Part shown: piece after piece, positions 19,496-26,877 of the stretch
Position numbering within the stretch: position 1 is the stretch's first letter
How the letters are laid out: each line of letters begins with the position of its first letter
Assembly: GCA_021787205.1 (NCBI GenBank)
Contig: JAJYME010000004.1
Span: 103,063 to 142,672 of the forward strand
DNA: 39,610 nucleotides
Direction of reading: 5' to 3'
Source of the DNA: a bacterium
Lineage (GTDB): Bacteria > Patescibacteriota > Minisyncoccia > UBA6257 > Colwellbacteraceae
Notes under the pieces: generated by a model
Seen by the model: the letters and a program-made list of their open reading frames with translations, nothing else
Told to the model about the DNA's origin: nothing
Database searches by the model: none
Program-made: the position numbers and the translations under genes

Positions 19496-19831
19496 ATGCT
19501 TGACGATTTGGTTATTTTTCAAAAAACGTATGATTTTTTACTTTGGATAAATCCCGCAATAAACAAATTTCCTAAAAACCAGAAATTCGTTCTGGGACAA
19601 AAAACTGAATTGAAAATATTGGAATTGATGCATTCGATGATCCTGGCAAACAGCGCATCAGAAAAGTCGGAGCATATGAAGCAAGCAAGCGTAGAATTGG
19701 ATGAGTTGAGGGTATTGATTCGCCTTGCGAAGGATTTGCATTACATCAGCATAAAAAAATACGAGGCAGCGGCGGAGAAGATGAATGAAATCGGGCGATT
19801 GTTGACCGGTTGGATGAACAGATTTATATGA
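19496..19831 (+). CDS. avd: DGR accessory variability determinant (Avd-like four-helix protein)
   Basis: This 111-residue protein is all-helical and basic, with the Avd / 23S-intervening-protein-like pattern: an aromatic-rich first helix (VIFQKTYDFLLWI), then FPKNQKFVLGQK, a long helix with ILELMHSMILA, a third helix (ELDELRVLIRLAKDLHYIS), and a last helix ending LLTGWMNRF. Avd forms a barrel-like pentamer that binds the reverse transcriptase and the template RNA and is required for priming and mutagenesis in the Bordetella system. Its position between VR and TR, just before the TR, is the usual DGR order. There is no Shine-Dalgarno, only an A-rich leader. Recognition rests on pattern and context, not a search. 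Confidence 0.88.
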   Translation: MLDDLVIFQKTYDFLLWINPAINKFPKNQKFVLGQKTELKILELMHSMILANSASEKSEHMKQASVELDELRVLIRLAKDLHYISIKKYEAAAEKMNEIGRLLTGWMNRFI

Positions 19832-19907
19832 TTTGCATCGTTCCTGCAGAGGACGGATATGTTAATTATATAACGGTTTCTGCAGGGATGACGGCAAAAA
19901 CAATGGA

Positions 19908-20016
19908 TCTTCTTCGCGGCGGCAATTGGGACAATGGGTCTAACGCCGGCGCTTTCACACTGAACTTGAATTGGGTTCCGTCCAATTCGAACAACAATGT
20001 GGGGTTCCGTTGCGCG
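19908..20016 (+). repeat. DGR template repeat (TR)
   Basis: 109 nt matching the VR. It contains 21 adenines, grouped mostly in nine AAY (Asn) codons when read in the target frame, plus one GAC and one ACA. This is the typical TR design, since AAY codons can mutate to many residues without giving stop codons. The A-poor flanks are identical to the VR. Confidence 0.96.
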
Positions 20017-20262
20017 GTAAAGCAGATAAATACGGCCTGAAGCAAAAATCTAAGGATTTTGCGTATGTAAATAATTACGCGCGGCGCCAGGGGAAAGTAC
20101 AAGAGTTAAGACAGCCCAGGAATGCCAGGCTCTGAGCCAAAAGACAATTACGGCTATCATTCCTTCTTTATCGGTTTTTCGATGAGGAAAATATGACCTT
20201 TAATCGAAGTCATTGTTTATCTCTGATTTTTGATTTTGTCCAAAAAACAAAAAAGGTTAATC

Positions 20263-20286
20263 AGGACTGCTATGCAGTCCTTTTTT
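20263..20286 (+). terminator. Terminator-like hairpin directly before the RT start codon
   Basis: A perfect 8-bp stem AGGACTGC/GCAGTCCT (20263-20270, 20274-20281) with loop TAT and six Ts. The RT ATG (20291) lies 4 nt beyond the T-run, so most transcripts from upstream should end before the RT. Confidence 0.85.
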
Positions 20287-20290
20287 ATAT

Positions 20291-20698
20291 ATGTCAAAAC
20301 TATTCAGCGAAATAACGGATTTTACAAATATCCACAAGGCGTATGTTGATGCCAGGCGAAATAAGAGATTCCGCCTCGGCATTTTGGAATACGGTTGCAA
20401 CCTAGAGAAGAATCTTTTATCAATAAAAAGGGATATGAAGAACAGAACTTATGTTCATGGGGGCTATAGAGAATTCATAATCACCGATTCAAAAAAAAGG
20501 ACCATAAATGCGGCTCCTTTCCGAGATAGGGTTGTCCATCATATGATCTGCAATATAATCGAGCCGATACTTGACAGGACCTTTATTTATGACTCGTATG
20601 CTTGCCGTAAGGGAAAGGGAACACATAGGGCTTTCAAGAAATTGGAAAAAAATTTACGCTCTATAAAAGCGAAAATTCCAGAGAGAGAGAGAGCTTAA
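20291..20698 (+). CDS. DGR reverse transcriptase, N-terminal part (frameshifted)
   Basis: This 135-residue fragment holds the RT fingers region: an N-terminal helix, MKNRTYVHGGYREFIITDSKKR, INAAPFRDRVVHHMICNIIEPI (RT0/RT1 region), and the DGR/group-II-like YDSYACRKGKGTHRAFKKL. It ends with KIPERERA and a TAA because the frame is lost in the (AG)7 tract at 20680-20693. The continuation, including the catalytic core, is in the +1 frame from 20694. The A+T content is higher than in rpoC or lysS, consistent with separate ancestry. Alone it cannot be active. Confidence 0.88.
   Translation: MSKLFSEITDFTNIHKAYVDARRNKRFRLGILEYGCNLEKNLLSIKRDMKNRTYVHGGYREFIITDSKKRTINAAPFRDRVVHHMICNIIEPILDRTFIYDSYACRKGKGTHRAFKKLEKNLRSIKAKIPERERA
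20680..20693 (+). repeat. (AG)7 dinucleotide tract at the RT frameshift
   Basis: Seven AG units span the exact point where the RT frame changes. Adding one unit (+2 nt) or losing two units gives a continuous frame reading PERERELNCKIYVLKCDI. With one added unit the whole RT would be 353 residues. Such tracts gain and lose units by polymerase slippage. Confidence 0.9.
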
Positions 20699-20714
20699 TT
20701 GTAAAATTTATGTC

Positions 20715-21350
20715 TTGAAGTGTGATATATCAAAGTTCTTTGATAATATCGACCACAATATCCTTATTGGATTGTTAAAAGAGAAAATTGGCGACAAAGA
20801 TACTATGTGGCTGATTGAAAAGATAATCAGGAGTCATGAACGCAAGGAGGGCGTAGGAATACCGATCGGAAATCTTACAAGCCAATTGTTTGCAAATGTT
20901 TATTTAAACAAACTTGACCATTATATAAAAAGGGTCTTAAAAGAAAGATATTATATCCGTTACATGGATGATTTTATCATATTAGGCACAGATAAAAGAA
21001 AATTATTTTCGGTTAAAGAAAAAATAAGAGATTTTTTGAATATTGAATTAAAACTTACGCTTCATCCTAAAAAATCGGAAATATTTCCGGCGGACAACGG
21101 CATCGATTTTCTTGGATATGTATTGAAAAACAATAAAAGGTTTTTGAGAAAGTCAACCGTAAAGAGATTTCTAAAAAGAAGAAAAAAAGCAAGACTGGAG
21201 GAATCAGCAGGAATGATCGCTTCTTTTACCGGATATGCGAAATTTGCGGATTCCTGGGAGTTGAGAAAAAGATTAAAATTTTTTGCAGGGTTGTCAAATA
21301 CTCCAAAAAAGGACATAATTGCCATTACAGCAAGTCGCAAACATAAATAA
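20715..21350 (+). CDS. DGR reverse transcriptase, catalytic C-terminal part (frameshifted)
   Basis: The coordinates start at TTG 20715, the first possible start codon of this frame, but the homologous frame is open back to the (AG)7 tract. It contains the polymerase motifs: KCDISKFFDNIDH (first catalytic Asp), GIPIGNLTSQLFANVYLN (the I-G-x3-S-Q motif that marks DGR enzymes, where group II intron RTs have QG..SP), RYMDDFIILG (YMDD catalytic centre), LTLHPKKSEIF and GIDFLGYVL (thumb-proximal motif). The C-terminus is basic. No maturase or endonuclease domain follows, as usual for DGR RTs. Only the frame is lost; no motif is. It ends 10 nt before lysS. Confidence 0.92.
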   Translation: MKCDISKFFDNIDHNILIGLLKEKIGDKDTMWLIEKIIRSHERKEGVGIPIGNLTSQLFANVYLNKLDHYIKRVLKERYYIRYMDDFIILGTDKRKLFSVKEKIRDFLNIELKLTLHPKKSEIFPADNGIDFLGYVLKNNKRFLRKSTVKRFLKRRKKARLEESAGMIASFTGYAKFADSWELRKRLKFFAGLSNTPKKDIIAITASRKHK

Positions 21351-21360
21351 AACAAATACA

Positions 21361-22815
21361 ATGATTGATGAAATATTGGAGGCAAGACGCACAAAACTTG
21401 CCAAAATGAAGGAAAAAGGGATAAATCCTTATCCCTCCAAGACTTACAGAGATACTTCCATAACGGACGCCATCTCTAATTTTGATGAACTTTCCTCATC
21501 CAAGAAGTCAATCACTATTGCCGGAAGGATCTTAGCCATCAGAGACCAGGGAAAACTGATCTTCATGGATATCGATGACGGCAGCGCGAAGATCCAAATC
21601 GTCGCCACCGAGAATAATGTAGCCGATTTCGATTTTTGGAAATCAATGATCGATATCGGAGACTTTATCGAATCAAACGGCATTCTTTTCACAACCAAGA
21701 AAGGGGAAAAAAGCTTGGAAGCGAAAACGCTTCGTATGCTTATGAAATCCTTAAGGCCTCTTCCGTCCGGTTTTTATGGAATCGAGGATGACGAGACCCG
21801 TCTTCGCCAGAGATATCTGGAATTGATCTTGAATCCTGAGGTACGCGATATGTTCCGCAAGAAGTCGATTTTTTGGTCGACTTTCCGTCAGGCTCTTTTG
21901 GAAGAAGGATTCTTGGAAGTCGAAACCCCGATTCTGGAGCTGACTCCTGGAGGAGCGGAAGCCGAACCTTTCGTGACTCATTACAATGCCCTTGATACTG
22001 ATTATTATCTGAGGATTTCTCTGGAGATCGCCCTTAAGAAATTAATGGTGGCGGGATACGAAAAAGTTTTTGAAATCGGAAGGATCTTCAGAAATGAAGG
22101 AATCGATGCCGATCACCTTCAGGACTATACCCAGCTTGAATTCTATTGGGGTTATACGGATTACAACGATTTGATGAAATTCATCAACGAGACATATCAG
22201 AAAGTAGTTCAGAACGTAACGGGTTCCTTGAAGACCGATTGGAAGGGAACCGAAATCGACTGGTCCGGAGTCTGGCCTAAAGTCGATTACTGCGAAATTT
22301 TCAAAGAAAAGACTGGTCTTGATCTCTTAGAATCGTCCGACGACGATCTTTACAAATTTGCCAAATCATCAAACATCAAAGTCGATGAAAAACTCGGTCG
22401 CGGAAGGGTGATCGACTTGATTTTCAAGAAATTCTGCCGTCCGAGCTTGATCCAACCGGCTTTCTTAGTCAATCCGCCGATTGAAATCGAGCCTTTGGCA
22501 AAGAGAATGGACGATGATGATCGCAGGGTTTATCGCTTCCAAGTAGTAGCTTGCGGATCGGAGCTCGGTAAAGGTTTTTCCGAAGCCAACGATCCGATTG
22601 ACGAAAGAGAAAGATTCGAAGCCCAGATGGATCTTCGCGAGAGCGGGGATGCGGAAGCGCAGATGCTCGACGAGGATTTCTTGGAAGCTTTGGAATACGG
22701 AATGCCGACCATGTCCGGATTCGGAATTTCCGAAAGACTTTTCGCTTTCCTTATGAACAAACCGATCAGGGAGACTGTCTTCTTCCCTTCGATGAGACGC
22801 AAAAATCAACAATAA
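21361..22815 (+). CDS. lysS: Lysyl-tRNA synthetase, class II
   Basis: The 484-residue enzyme charges tRNA-Lys. ATG 21361 (MIDEILEARRTKL) is chosen because the earlier in-frame start would overlap the RT coding end. The N-terminal OB-fold anticodon-binding domain occupies about 40-140 (ITIAGRILAIRDQGKLIFMD). The catalytic domain has ETRLRQRYLELI, a motif 1 region VETPILELTPGGAEAEPF, motif 2 FRNEGIDADHLQDYTQLEFY and motif 3 SGFGISERLFAFL with its Arg. A possible promoter, TTGCCA-N17-CATAAA (21319-21347), lies within the end of the RT gene. serS follows after 9 nt, so the two synthetases form an operon. Confidence 0.95.
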   Translation: MIDEILEARRTKLAKMKEKGINPYPSKTYRDTSITDAISNFDELSSSKKSITIAGRILAIRDQGKLIFMDIDDGSAKIQIVATENNVADFDFWKSMIDIGDFIESNGILFTTKKGEKSLEAKTLRMLMKSLRPLPSGFYGIEDDETRLRQRYLELILNPEVRDMFRKKSIFWSTFRQALLEEGFLEVETPILELTPGGAEAEPFVTHYNALDTDYYLRISLEIALKKLMVAGYEKVFEIGRIFRNEGIDADHLQDYTQLEFYWGYTDYNDLMKFINETYQKVVQNVTGSLKTDWKGTEIDWSGVWPKVDYCEIFKEKTGLDLLESSDDDLYKFAKSSNIKVDEKLGRGRVIDLIFKKFCRPSLIQPAFLVNPPIEIEPLAKRMDDDDRRVYRFQVVACGSELGKGFSEANDPIDERERFEAQMDLRESGDAEAQMLDEDFLEALEYGMPTMSGFGISERLFAFLMNKPIRETVFFPSMRRKNQQ

Positions 22816-22824
22816 AGATTACAA

Positions 22825-24063
22825 ATGATAAACATTAATCTTATAAGAGAGAATCCCGATCTTGTGAAAGAGGGGATGAGAAGAAAACTGGCCGATCCTG
22901 ACCTGATCGACAGGTTCTTGAAACTCGACGAGGAATGGAAAGTCCTCCGCCGCAAAACCGATGACCTGAGAGCTAGCCAGAAAAATCTTGGTCCCGACAA
23001 CAGGGATAAGGCCAAAGAGATAAAAGAAGAAGTCATCAAGAACGAAGACAAGATAAAAGTTTTGGAAGAAGAAAAGGATTCCATCCTTTCCTTGATTCCC
23101 AACATGCCTTTTGCCGAAGTTCCGATGGGAAAGGACGATGAGGAAAACCAAGTGGTCAGAATCTGGGGAGAAGCTCCGAAGTTCGACTTCAAGCCAAAAG
23201 ACTATATGGATGTCGCCCAGAACCTTATCGATACCGAGCGCGCTTCCAAGATCTCCGGATCCAGATTCGGATACATCTTCGGAGACTTGGCCGAATTGGA
23301 ATTCGCTTTGCTTCGCTTTGCTTTCGATGCCCTCTTGCCTCACGGATTCAGGCTTTCCTTGCCGCCAGTCATGGTGCGCCCGGAAACCTTAAGACGAACC
23401 GGAAAGGGCAAGTTCATCGACGGGGGAGACGCTTTCTATCTCCCCGCTGACGATCTTTATCTTGTCGGGTCATCCGAACAAAGCCTTGTTGCCATGTTCA
23501 TGGATGAGACGATCGATGTCTCTGTTCCCAGGAGATTCCTTGGGTTCTCGACTTGCTTCAGAAGAGAAGCGGGAAGCTACGGAAAGGATACGAAAGGAAT
23601 CTTGCGCGTCCATCAGTTCAATAAGCTGGAAATGATCTCTTTCTGTCATCCAGACAAGTCCGAAGAAGAACATCAATTCTTACTTGCCAGACAAGAGGAA
23701 CTGATGCAGAAGCTCGGCATCCACCACCGCGTAATTATAAACTGCACCGGAGATATGGGTTTTGACGGAGGAAAACAATACGATGTCGAGGCATGGATTC
23801 CTTCCCAGGGCAAATTCAGAGAAACTCATTCCTGCACCAATACGACTGATTTCCAGGCGCGAGGCTTGGGAACGACTTTCAGGATCAGGGCAGAAGACGG
23901 AAAGGAGAGAAACGAGTTCGTCCATACTCTTAATGCCACCGCTTTATCCGAAAGACCGCTTTTGGCAATCTTGGAGAATTATCAACAAGAAGACGGAACG
24001 GTATCGGTGCCAGAGGTTCTTCGCCCGTATTTCGGACGAGATAAAATATTTCCAAATAAATAA
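22825..24063 (+). CDS. serS: Seryl-tRNA synthetase
   Basis: The 412-residue class II synthetase begins with the usual long antiparallel coiled coil that grips the tRNA-Ser arm (about 25-100, rich in Lys and Glu). The catalytic domain includes LSLPPVMVRPETLRRTGKGK, motif 2 FRREAGSYGKDTKGILRVHQF, SCTNTTDFQARG and motif 3 ALSERPLLAILENYQ. The serine-recognition TAE motif is SSE here (LVGSSEQSL), a conservative change. The length is normal. It is co-transcribed with lysS, and a terminator 6 nt after the stop ends the unit. Confidence 0.95.
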   Translation: MININLIRENPDLVKEGMRRKLADPDLIDRFLKLDEEWKVLRRKTDDLRASQKNLGPDNRDKAKEIKEEVIKNEDKIKVLEEEKDSILSLIPNMPFAEVPMGKDDEENQVVRIWGEAPKFDFKPKDYMDVAQNLIDTERASKISGSRFGYIFGDLAELEFALLRFAFDALLPHGFRLSLPPVMVRPETLRRTGKGKFIDGGDAFYLPADDLYLVGSSEQSLVAMFMDETIDVSVPRRFLGFSTCFRREAGSYGKDTKGILRVHQFNKLEMISFCHPDKSEEEHQFLLARQEELMQKLGIHHRVIINCTGDMGFDGGKQYDVEAWIPSQGKFRETHSCTNTTDFQARGLGTTFRIRAEDGKERNEFVHTLNATALSERPLLAILENYQQEDGTVSVPEVLRPYFGRDKIFPNK

Positions 24064-24069
24064 GTAGAC

Positions 24070-24098
24070 AATAAAACGCCTTAACAGGGCGTTTTATT
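24070..24098 (+). terminator. Terminator of the lysS-serS unit
   Basis: A perfect 11-bp stem AATAAAACGCC/GGCGTTTTATT (24070-24080, 24088-24098); the T-rich arm doubles as the tail. Confidence 0.88.
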
Positions 24099-24150
24099 AT
24101 TGAACCGAGGAGGTTGATGTTTTTTATTTTGAAAAAAACGGGTAACGATA

Positions 24151-24156
24151 TATAAT
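24151..24156 (+). promoter_or_regulatory. -10 box TATAAT of the ftsQ-like unit
   Basis: TATAAT lies 11 nt before ATG 24168, predicting a leader of about 5 nt. There is no clear -35. Confidence 0.45.
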
Positions 24157-24167
24157 ATATATGAAAG

Positions 24168-24980
24168 ATGTCATCGCAGGACAAGAATCTCGGCGCCCTC
24201 AAAAGAAGATTATTTATAAAAAGAGTAAAGATGGTTTTGACGGTGGTTTCGGTTGCCGGTTTTTTTGTTTTTTTAGGATGGTTGACGAGAGAAACTCCGT
24301 TGTTTAAATTCGAGGGGATAAAAATCGTCGGAACCAAACAGATATCAAACCAGGAGTTAACCGATTACTTTAACAAGAAGAAAAATGCGGAACTCTCGGC
24401 AAAACTCCTGACGGCCGACAACATCATTCCTTGGCTCTTGATAAAAAAGGACGATTCGGTCTTAAGGGATTTTCCAAGAATATATGACTATGACATCAAG
24501 AAGAGCTTTTTTAGGAAGGATGTCGAAGTCGACGTGACTGAAAGGGAAGAAAAGAATATCTGGTGCTCAGAAGATGCGGAAGCGGGGAGAACCTGCTATT
24601 GGATGGATGATAAAGGGACAATCTTCGGCAACGCTCCGGAGAGCGAAGGGGAGCTTATAAGAGTGATCATCGACAAGAGCGGGAAGAAAGTTGAAATGGG
24701 CAAGGCGCCTTTCTCCGAAGCCGAATTGGTCAACTTCAGCAAGATGTCTGATCTGGTTTACAAGTGGAACTTAGCCATCTCCTCGATCTATATCGAGAGC
24801 GCCGATTTGAACGATATTTTTTTCTCATTGGAGGGAGGCAAGGAGATCTACTTTAACCTGGATACCGATCCGACATTCGGGGATTCGGTCATCAAGAATT
24901 TGAAGAACTCCGGCGAATGGAACAGTCTTGATTATTTGGATTTGAGGATACAAGGAAAGGGATTTTATAAGTTAAAATGA
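24168..24980 (+). CDS. ftsQ: FtsQ/DivIB-like cell division protein with POTRA domain
   Basis: The 270-residue single-pass membrane protein has a short basic cytoplasmic N-terminus, a transmembrane helix at about 22-43, and a POTRA-type domain from about 48 (FKFEGIKIVGTKQISNQEL). This is followed by a beta-rich region with VEVDVTEREEKNIWC and YWMDDKGTIFG, the latter matching the 'vD..G.vf' motif of FtsQ proteins. FtsQ links early and late divisome proteins, including the septal synthase complex. Two cysteines (C-x8-C) before YWMDD might pair outside the cell. The assignment fits the murD-like gene downstream, but the sequence is divergent. Confidence 0.8.
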   Translation: MSSQDKNLGALKRRLFIKRVKMVLTVVSVAGFFVFLGWLTRETPLFKFEGIKIVGTKQISNQELTDYFNKKKNAELSAKLLTADNIIPWLLIKKDDSVLRDFPRIYDYDIKKSFFRKDVEVDVTEREEKNIWCSEDAEAGRTCYWMDDKGTIFGNAPESEGELIRVIIDKSGKKVEMGKAPFSEAELVNFSKMSDLVYKWNLAISSIYIESADLNDIFFSLEGGKEIYFNLDTDPTFGDSVIKNLKNSGEWNSLDYLDLRIQGKGFYKLK

Positions 24981-25285
24981 GAGGATTGGAATGGACAGCT
25001 CACGCAAAGTCAAAACTACGGGAACATTACCTCTCGGAAAGCAAGGTAAAACGGGTAATTAATTTTCCTGACAGGATCGAGACGGGAATAGCGCCTAAGA
25101 CCGTCGCCGTAATGAAGACCTCCGGAAGCTCTAAAAACAAATATGAGATCTGGGCCCTGTTATATGACTCAGAAGACGCCAGGAAAGTCATTTCCGCCTG
25201 GAGATACCCAGGAGTGACGAAACCGGGAGATCCGCTGCCGGAATCGATCCTGACGGAATTCAGGCTAAATGGCGTGGTAATGTAA
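24977..25285 (+). CDS. Small conserved hypothetical protein (DUF4258-like pattern)
   Basis: This 102-residue protein overlaps the ftsQ stop by 4 nt (ATGA), so it is translationally coupled. The start WTAHAKSKLREH and the following KVKRVINFPDRIETG resemble DUF4258-type proteins (T.HA..RL.ER..S...V...L..P..), and YEIWALLYDSEDARKVISAWRYPG resembles their later strands. Some relatives are toxin-like, but no antitoxin gene lies next to it. No catalytic residue can be named. A terminator follows at once. Confidence 0.6.
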   Translation: MRGLEWTAHAKSKLREHYLSESKVKRVINFPDRIETGIAPKTVAVMKTSGSSKNKYEIWALLYDSEDARKVISAWRYPGVTKPGDPLPESILTEFRLNGVVM

Positions 25286-25317
25286 AAACAGACACTTAAA
25301 AGTGTTTGTTTTTTTAT
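25286..25317 (+). terminator. Rho-independent terminator
   Basis: AAACAGACACTT pairs with AAGTGTTTGTTT (one wobble) around a short A-rich loop, with a T-run to 25317. Confidence 0.85.
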
Positions 25318-25335
25318 TTTTGCCTTGTTTATGAT

Positions 25336-25341
25336 TATAAT
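25336..25341 (+). promoter_or_regulatory. -10 box TATAAT of the murD-like gene
   Basis: Seven nt separate the box from ATG 25349, so the message is predicted to be leaderless. Confidence 0.55.
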
Positions 25342-25348
25342 GTGATAT

Positions 25349-26743
25349 ATGAAGAAGGAGTTGAAGGAAAGGCTTTCAGGATATAAAAAGATCCATGTAA
25401 TAGGGATTTCCGGTCAGGAAGGAAGGGCGGTCTTTGATTATTTAACCCAAGAACAAGGAATCCCCGAGATAATCGGACACGAGAGTTCCCTAAAGGAAGA
25501 TTTCCAAGCGGCGTTCTTAAGATTCTCCGATGCTTACACTAAAGACGAGGCGGAGGGAATGTTGGATCGTTTTTTGTCCTCAGGAGCAAAGATTAACTTC
25601 GGAGCTGACTATCTTAAAGATATCGAAAAGGGAGATCTGGTAATCGTGACTCAGGCCTGGAGGAGGTATAAGCAAAATGCGCCCCTGCTGTCTTTAGAAG
25701 GAGTCGAGATAATCCAGGCAATCGAGATAGTGATGATGCTTTTGGATTGTCGCACCGTTGGAGTGACGGGAACAGCGGGCAAGTCGACAACGACTGCCTT
25801 TATCGCCAGTATCTTGCACCAGGCAAAGAAGAAATTTTATTTTTCCGGGAACGACAGGGAAAACAAGTGGGACTTATTCGAAGCAGAAAAGATGGAGCCG
25901 ACGGACGTGGCTCTCTTGGAAATATCCCATCGCCACCTGATGGATTTGAAAGCCTCACCGGATATCGCGGTCCTGACCAACATCTATCCCCATCATCTGG
26001 ATGATGCCGGCAGCTTTGAAAATTACGTGAGAATAAAGACCAATATTTTCCGTTTTCAAGACAATCAAGGAAAGGCGATAGTGAATGTCAACTTAATCAA
26101 GGACAAATTGATTGATAATACTGAGATCAAGGGAAGCTTGATCGCCTTCAGCGCCAACGCCCTTAGAGGCATGGACGTGGAGAAAATCCCTTTCAAAGGG
26201 GAGCATAATCTCATGAATGCCGCTGCCGGTTATCTTGTCGGGAAGGCTTTGGAAATTGATGATGAAACGATAGAAGCCGGGATCATCAATACCAAACCGC
26301 TTAAATACAGGATGGAAGAAGTGGCTTCAAAGGATGGACTGACCTTTTGGAATGACGGGAAGTCTTCAGATCCTTTGGCGACGATTGAGGCAGTCAAATC
26401 AGTGCCGGAATTAGTCCTTCTTTTTCTCGGGGGAGTCCGCGAAGGAGGAAAGCCGGGAGAGTTCCTGGAGCTTGGGAAAGAGATTGCCAGCCGCGACATT
26501 CCCAAAGTCTATATCGGCGGAAAGACGAAAGAATTGGTTTATAATGATTTGATTGAGGCTGGAGTCAAAAAAGATTCGATCGAATTAAAAGACGGCTTTA
26601 AGGACGCCTTCGCCTCCGCCTCGACCTACCTTAAAGGTAAGACGGGATCGGTCCTTTTCTCTCCTTCTTGCCAGAGTTTTGACGAATTCAAAGACTATAG
26701 GGAAAGAGCAGAGGCCTTCAATGACTTTGCTAATTCCTACTAA
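25349..26743 (+). CDS. murD: MurD-like UDP-N-acetylmuramoyl-peptide ligase
   Basis: The 464-residue protein belongs to the Mur ligase family, which adds amino acids to the UDP-MurNAc stem in the cytoplasm. Domain 1 (1-125) is a Rossmann-type region (IHVIGISGQEGRAV). The ATP site is GVTGTAGKSTTTAF (138-151), with Ala in place of the usual Asn in GTNGKS. Central motifs include EISHRHL, NIYPHHLDDAG (the 'N..P.HLD' motif) and FKGEHNLMNAAAG. The C-terminal domain has FWNDGKSSDPLATIEAV (the 'ND.K.TN..A...A' motif) and FSPSCQSFDEFKDYRERAEAF, very close to the MurD 'LSPACASFDQF..F..RG..F' motif. MurD is therefore the best call. N-terminal divergence leaves some doubt on substrate. Confidence 0.85.
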   Translation: MKKELKERLSGYKKIHVIGISGQEGRAVFDYLTQEQGIPEIIGHESSLKEDFQAAFLRFSDAYTKDEAEGMLDRFLSSGAKINFGADYLKDIEKGDLVIVTQAWRRYKQNAPLLSLEGVEIIQAIEIVMMLLDCRTVGVTGTAGKSTTTAFIASILHQAKKKFYFSGNDRENKWDLFEAEKMEPTDVALLEISHRHLMDLKASPDIAVLTNIYPHHLDDAGSFENYVRIKTNIFRFQDNQGKAIVNVNLIKDKLIDNTEIKGSLIAFSANALRGMDVEKIPFKGEHNLMNAAAGYLVGKALEIDDETIEAGIINTKPLKYRMEEVASKDGLTFWNDGKSSDPLATIEAVKSVPELVLLFLGGVREGGKPGEFLELGKEIASRDIPKVYIGGKTKELVYNDLIEAGVKKDSIELKDGFKDAFASASTYLKGKTGSVLFSPSCQSFDEFKDYRERAEAFNDFANSY

Positions 26744-26750
26744 CGATAAG

Positions 26751-26778
26751 AAATCCGCCTTTAGGGCGGTTTTTTTTA
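26751..26778 (+). terminator. Rho-independent terminator
   Basis: CCGCC (26755-26759) pairs with GGCGG (26765-26769), extended by A-T pairs, followed by eight Ts. Confidence 0.85.
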
Positions 26779-26828
26779 TCAGGTTGCATTCGGTCGGATA
26801 ACAACTTATAATTGACTTCGTCAATACA

Positions 26829-26853
26829 CCCCCTATGGCCCCGCCATAAGGGG
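26829..26853 (+). repeat. GC-rich inverted repeat upstream of uvrB
   Basis: CCCCTATGG and CCATAAGGGG can pair with a single-base bulge around a CCCCG loop. No T-run follows on either side. It lies just before the uvrB -10 box, so it could be an operator or a weak structural element. Confidence 0.4.
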
Positions 26854-26864
26854 CTAATGTCGTA

Positions 26865-26870
26865 TATATT
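26865..26870 (+). promoter_or_regulatory. -10 box TATATT of uvrB
   Basis: Seven nt separate it from ATG 26878, so the message is predicted to be leaderless. No LexA-type operator was recognised. Confidence 0.45.
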
Positions 26871-26877
26871 CAAAACA

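Larger units (their letters stand above)
19832..20286 (+). ncRNA. Predicted DGR template RNA (TR plus 3' spacer)
   Basis: DGR reverse transcriptases copy an RNA that spans the TR and the spacer up to the RT gene. Here the stretch from the avd stop to the T-run before the RT contains the TR (19908-20016) and about 245 nt of spacer with no convincing gene. A terminator-like hairpin at 20263-20286 gives a natural 3' end. The 5' end is unknown and may include avd. A short open frame (19810-20040) runs across the TR and encodes the unmutated version of the target C-terminus; I read it as a by-product of TR origin, not as a gene. Confidence 0.5.

Noticed and set aside
19810-20040. TR-containing open frame as a protein gene
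   Set aside because: It has no domain apart from the TR-encoded segment, overlaps avd, and is explained by the template repeat.
20680-20715. Programmed ribosomal frameshift joining the two RT halves
   Set aside because: No X-XXY-YYZ slippery heptamer is present, and the dinucleotide tract explains the shift more simply; not fully excluded.
26812-26877. Upstream TTG start for uvrB
   Set aside because: The added residues cover the inverted repeat and -10 box and do not resemble UvrB.
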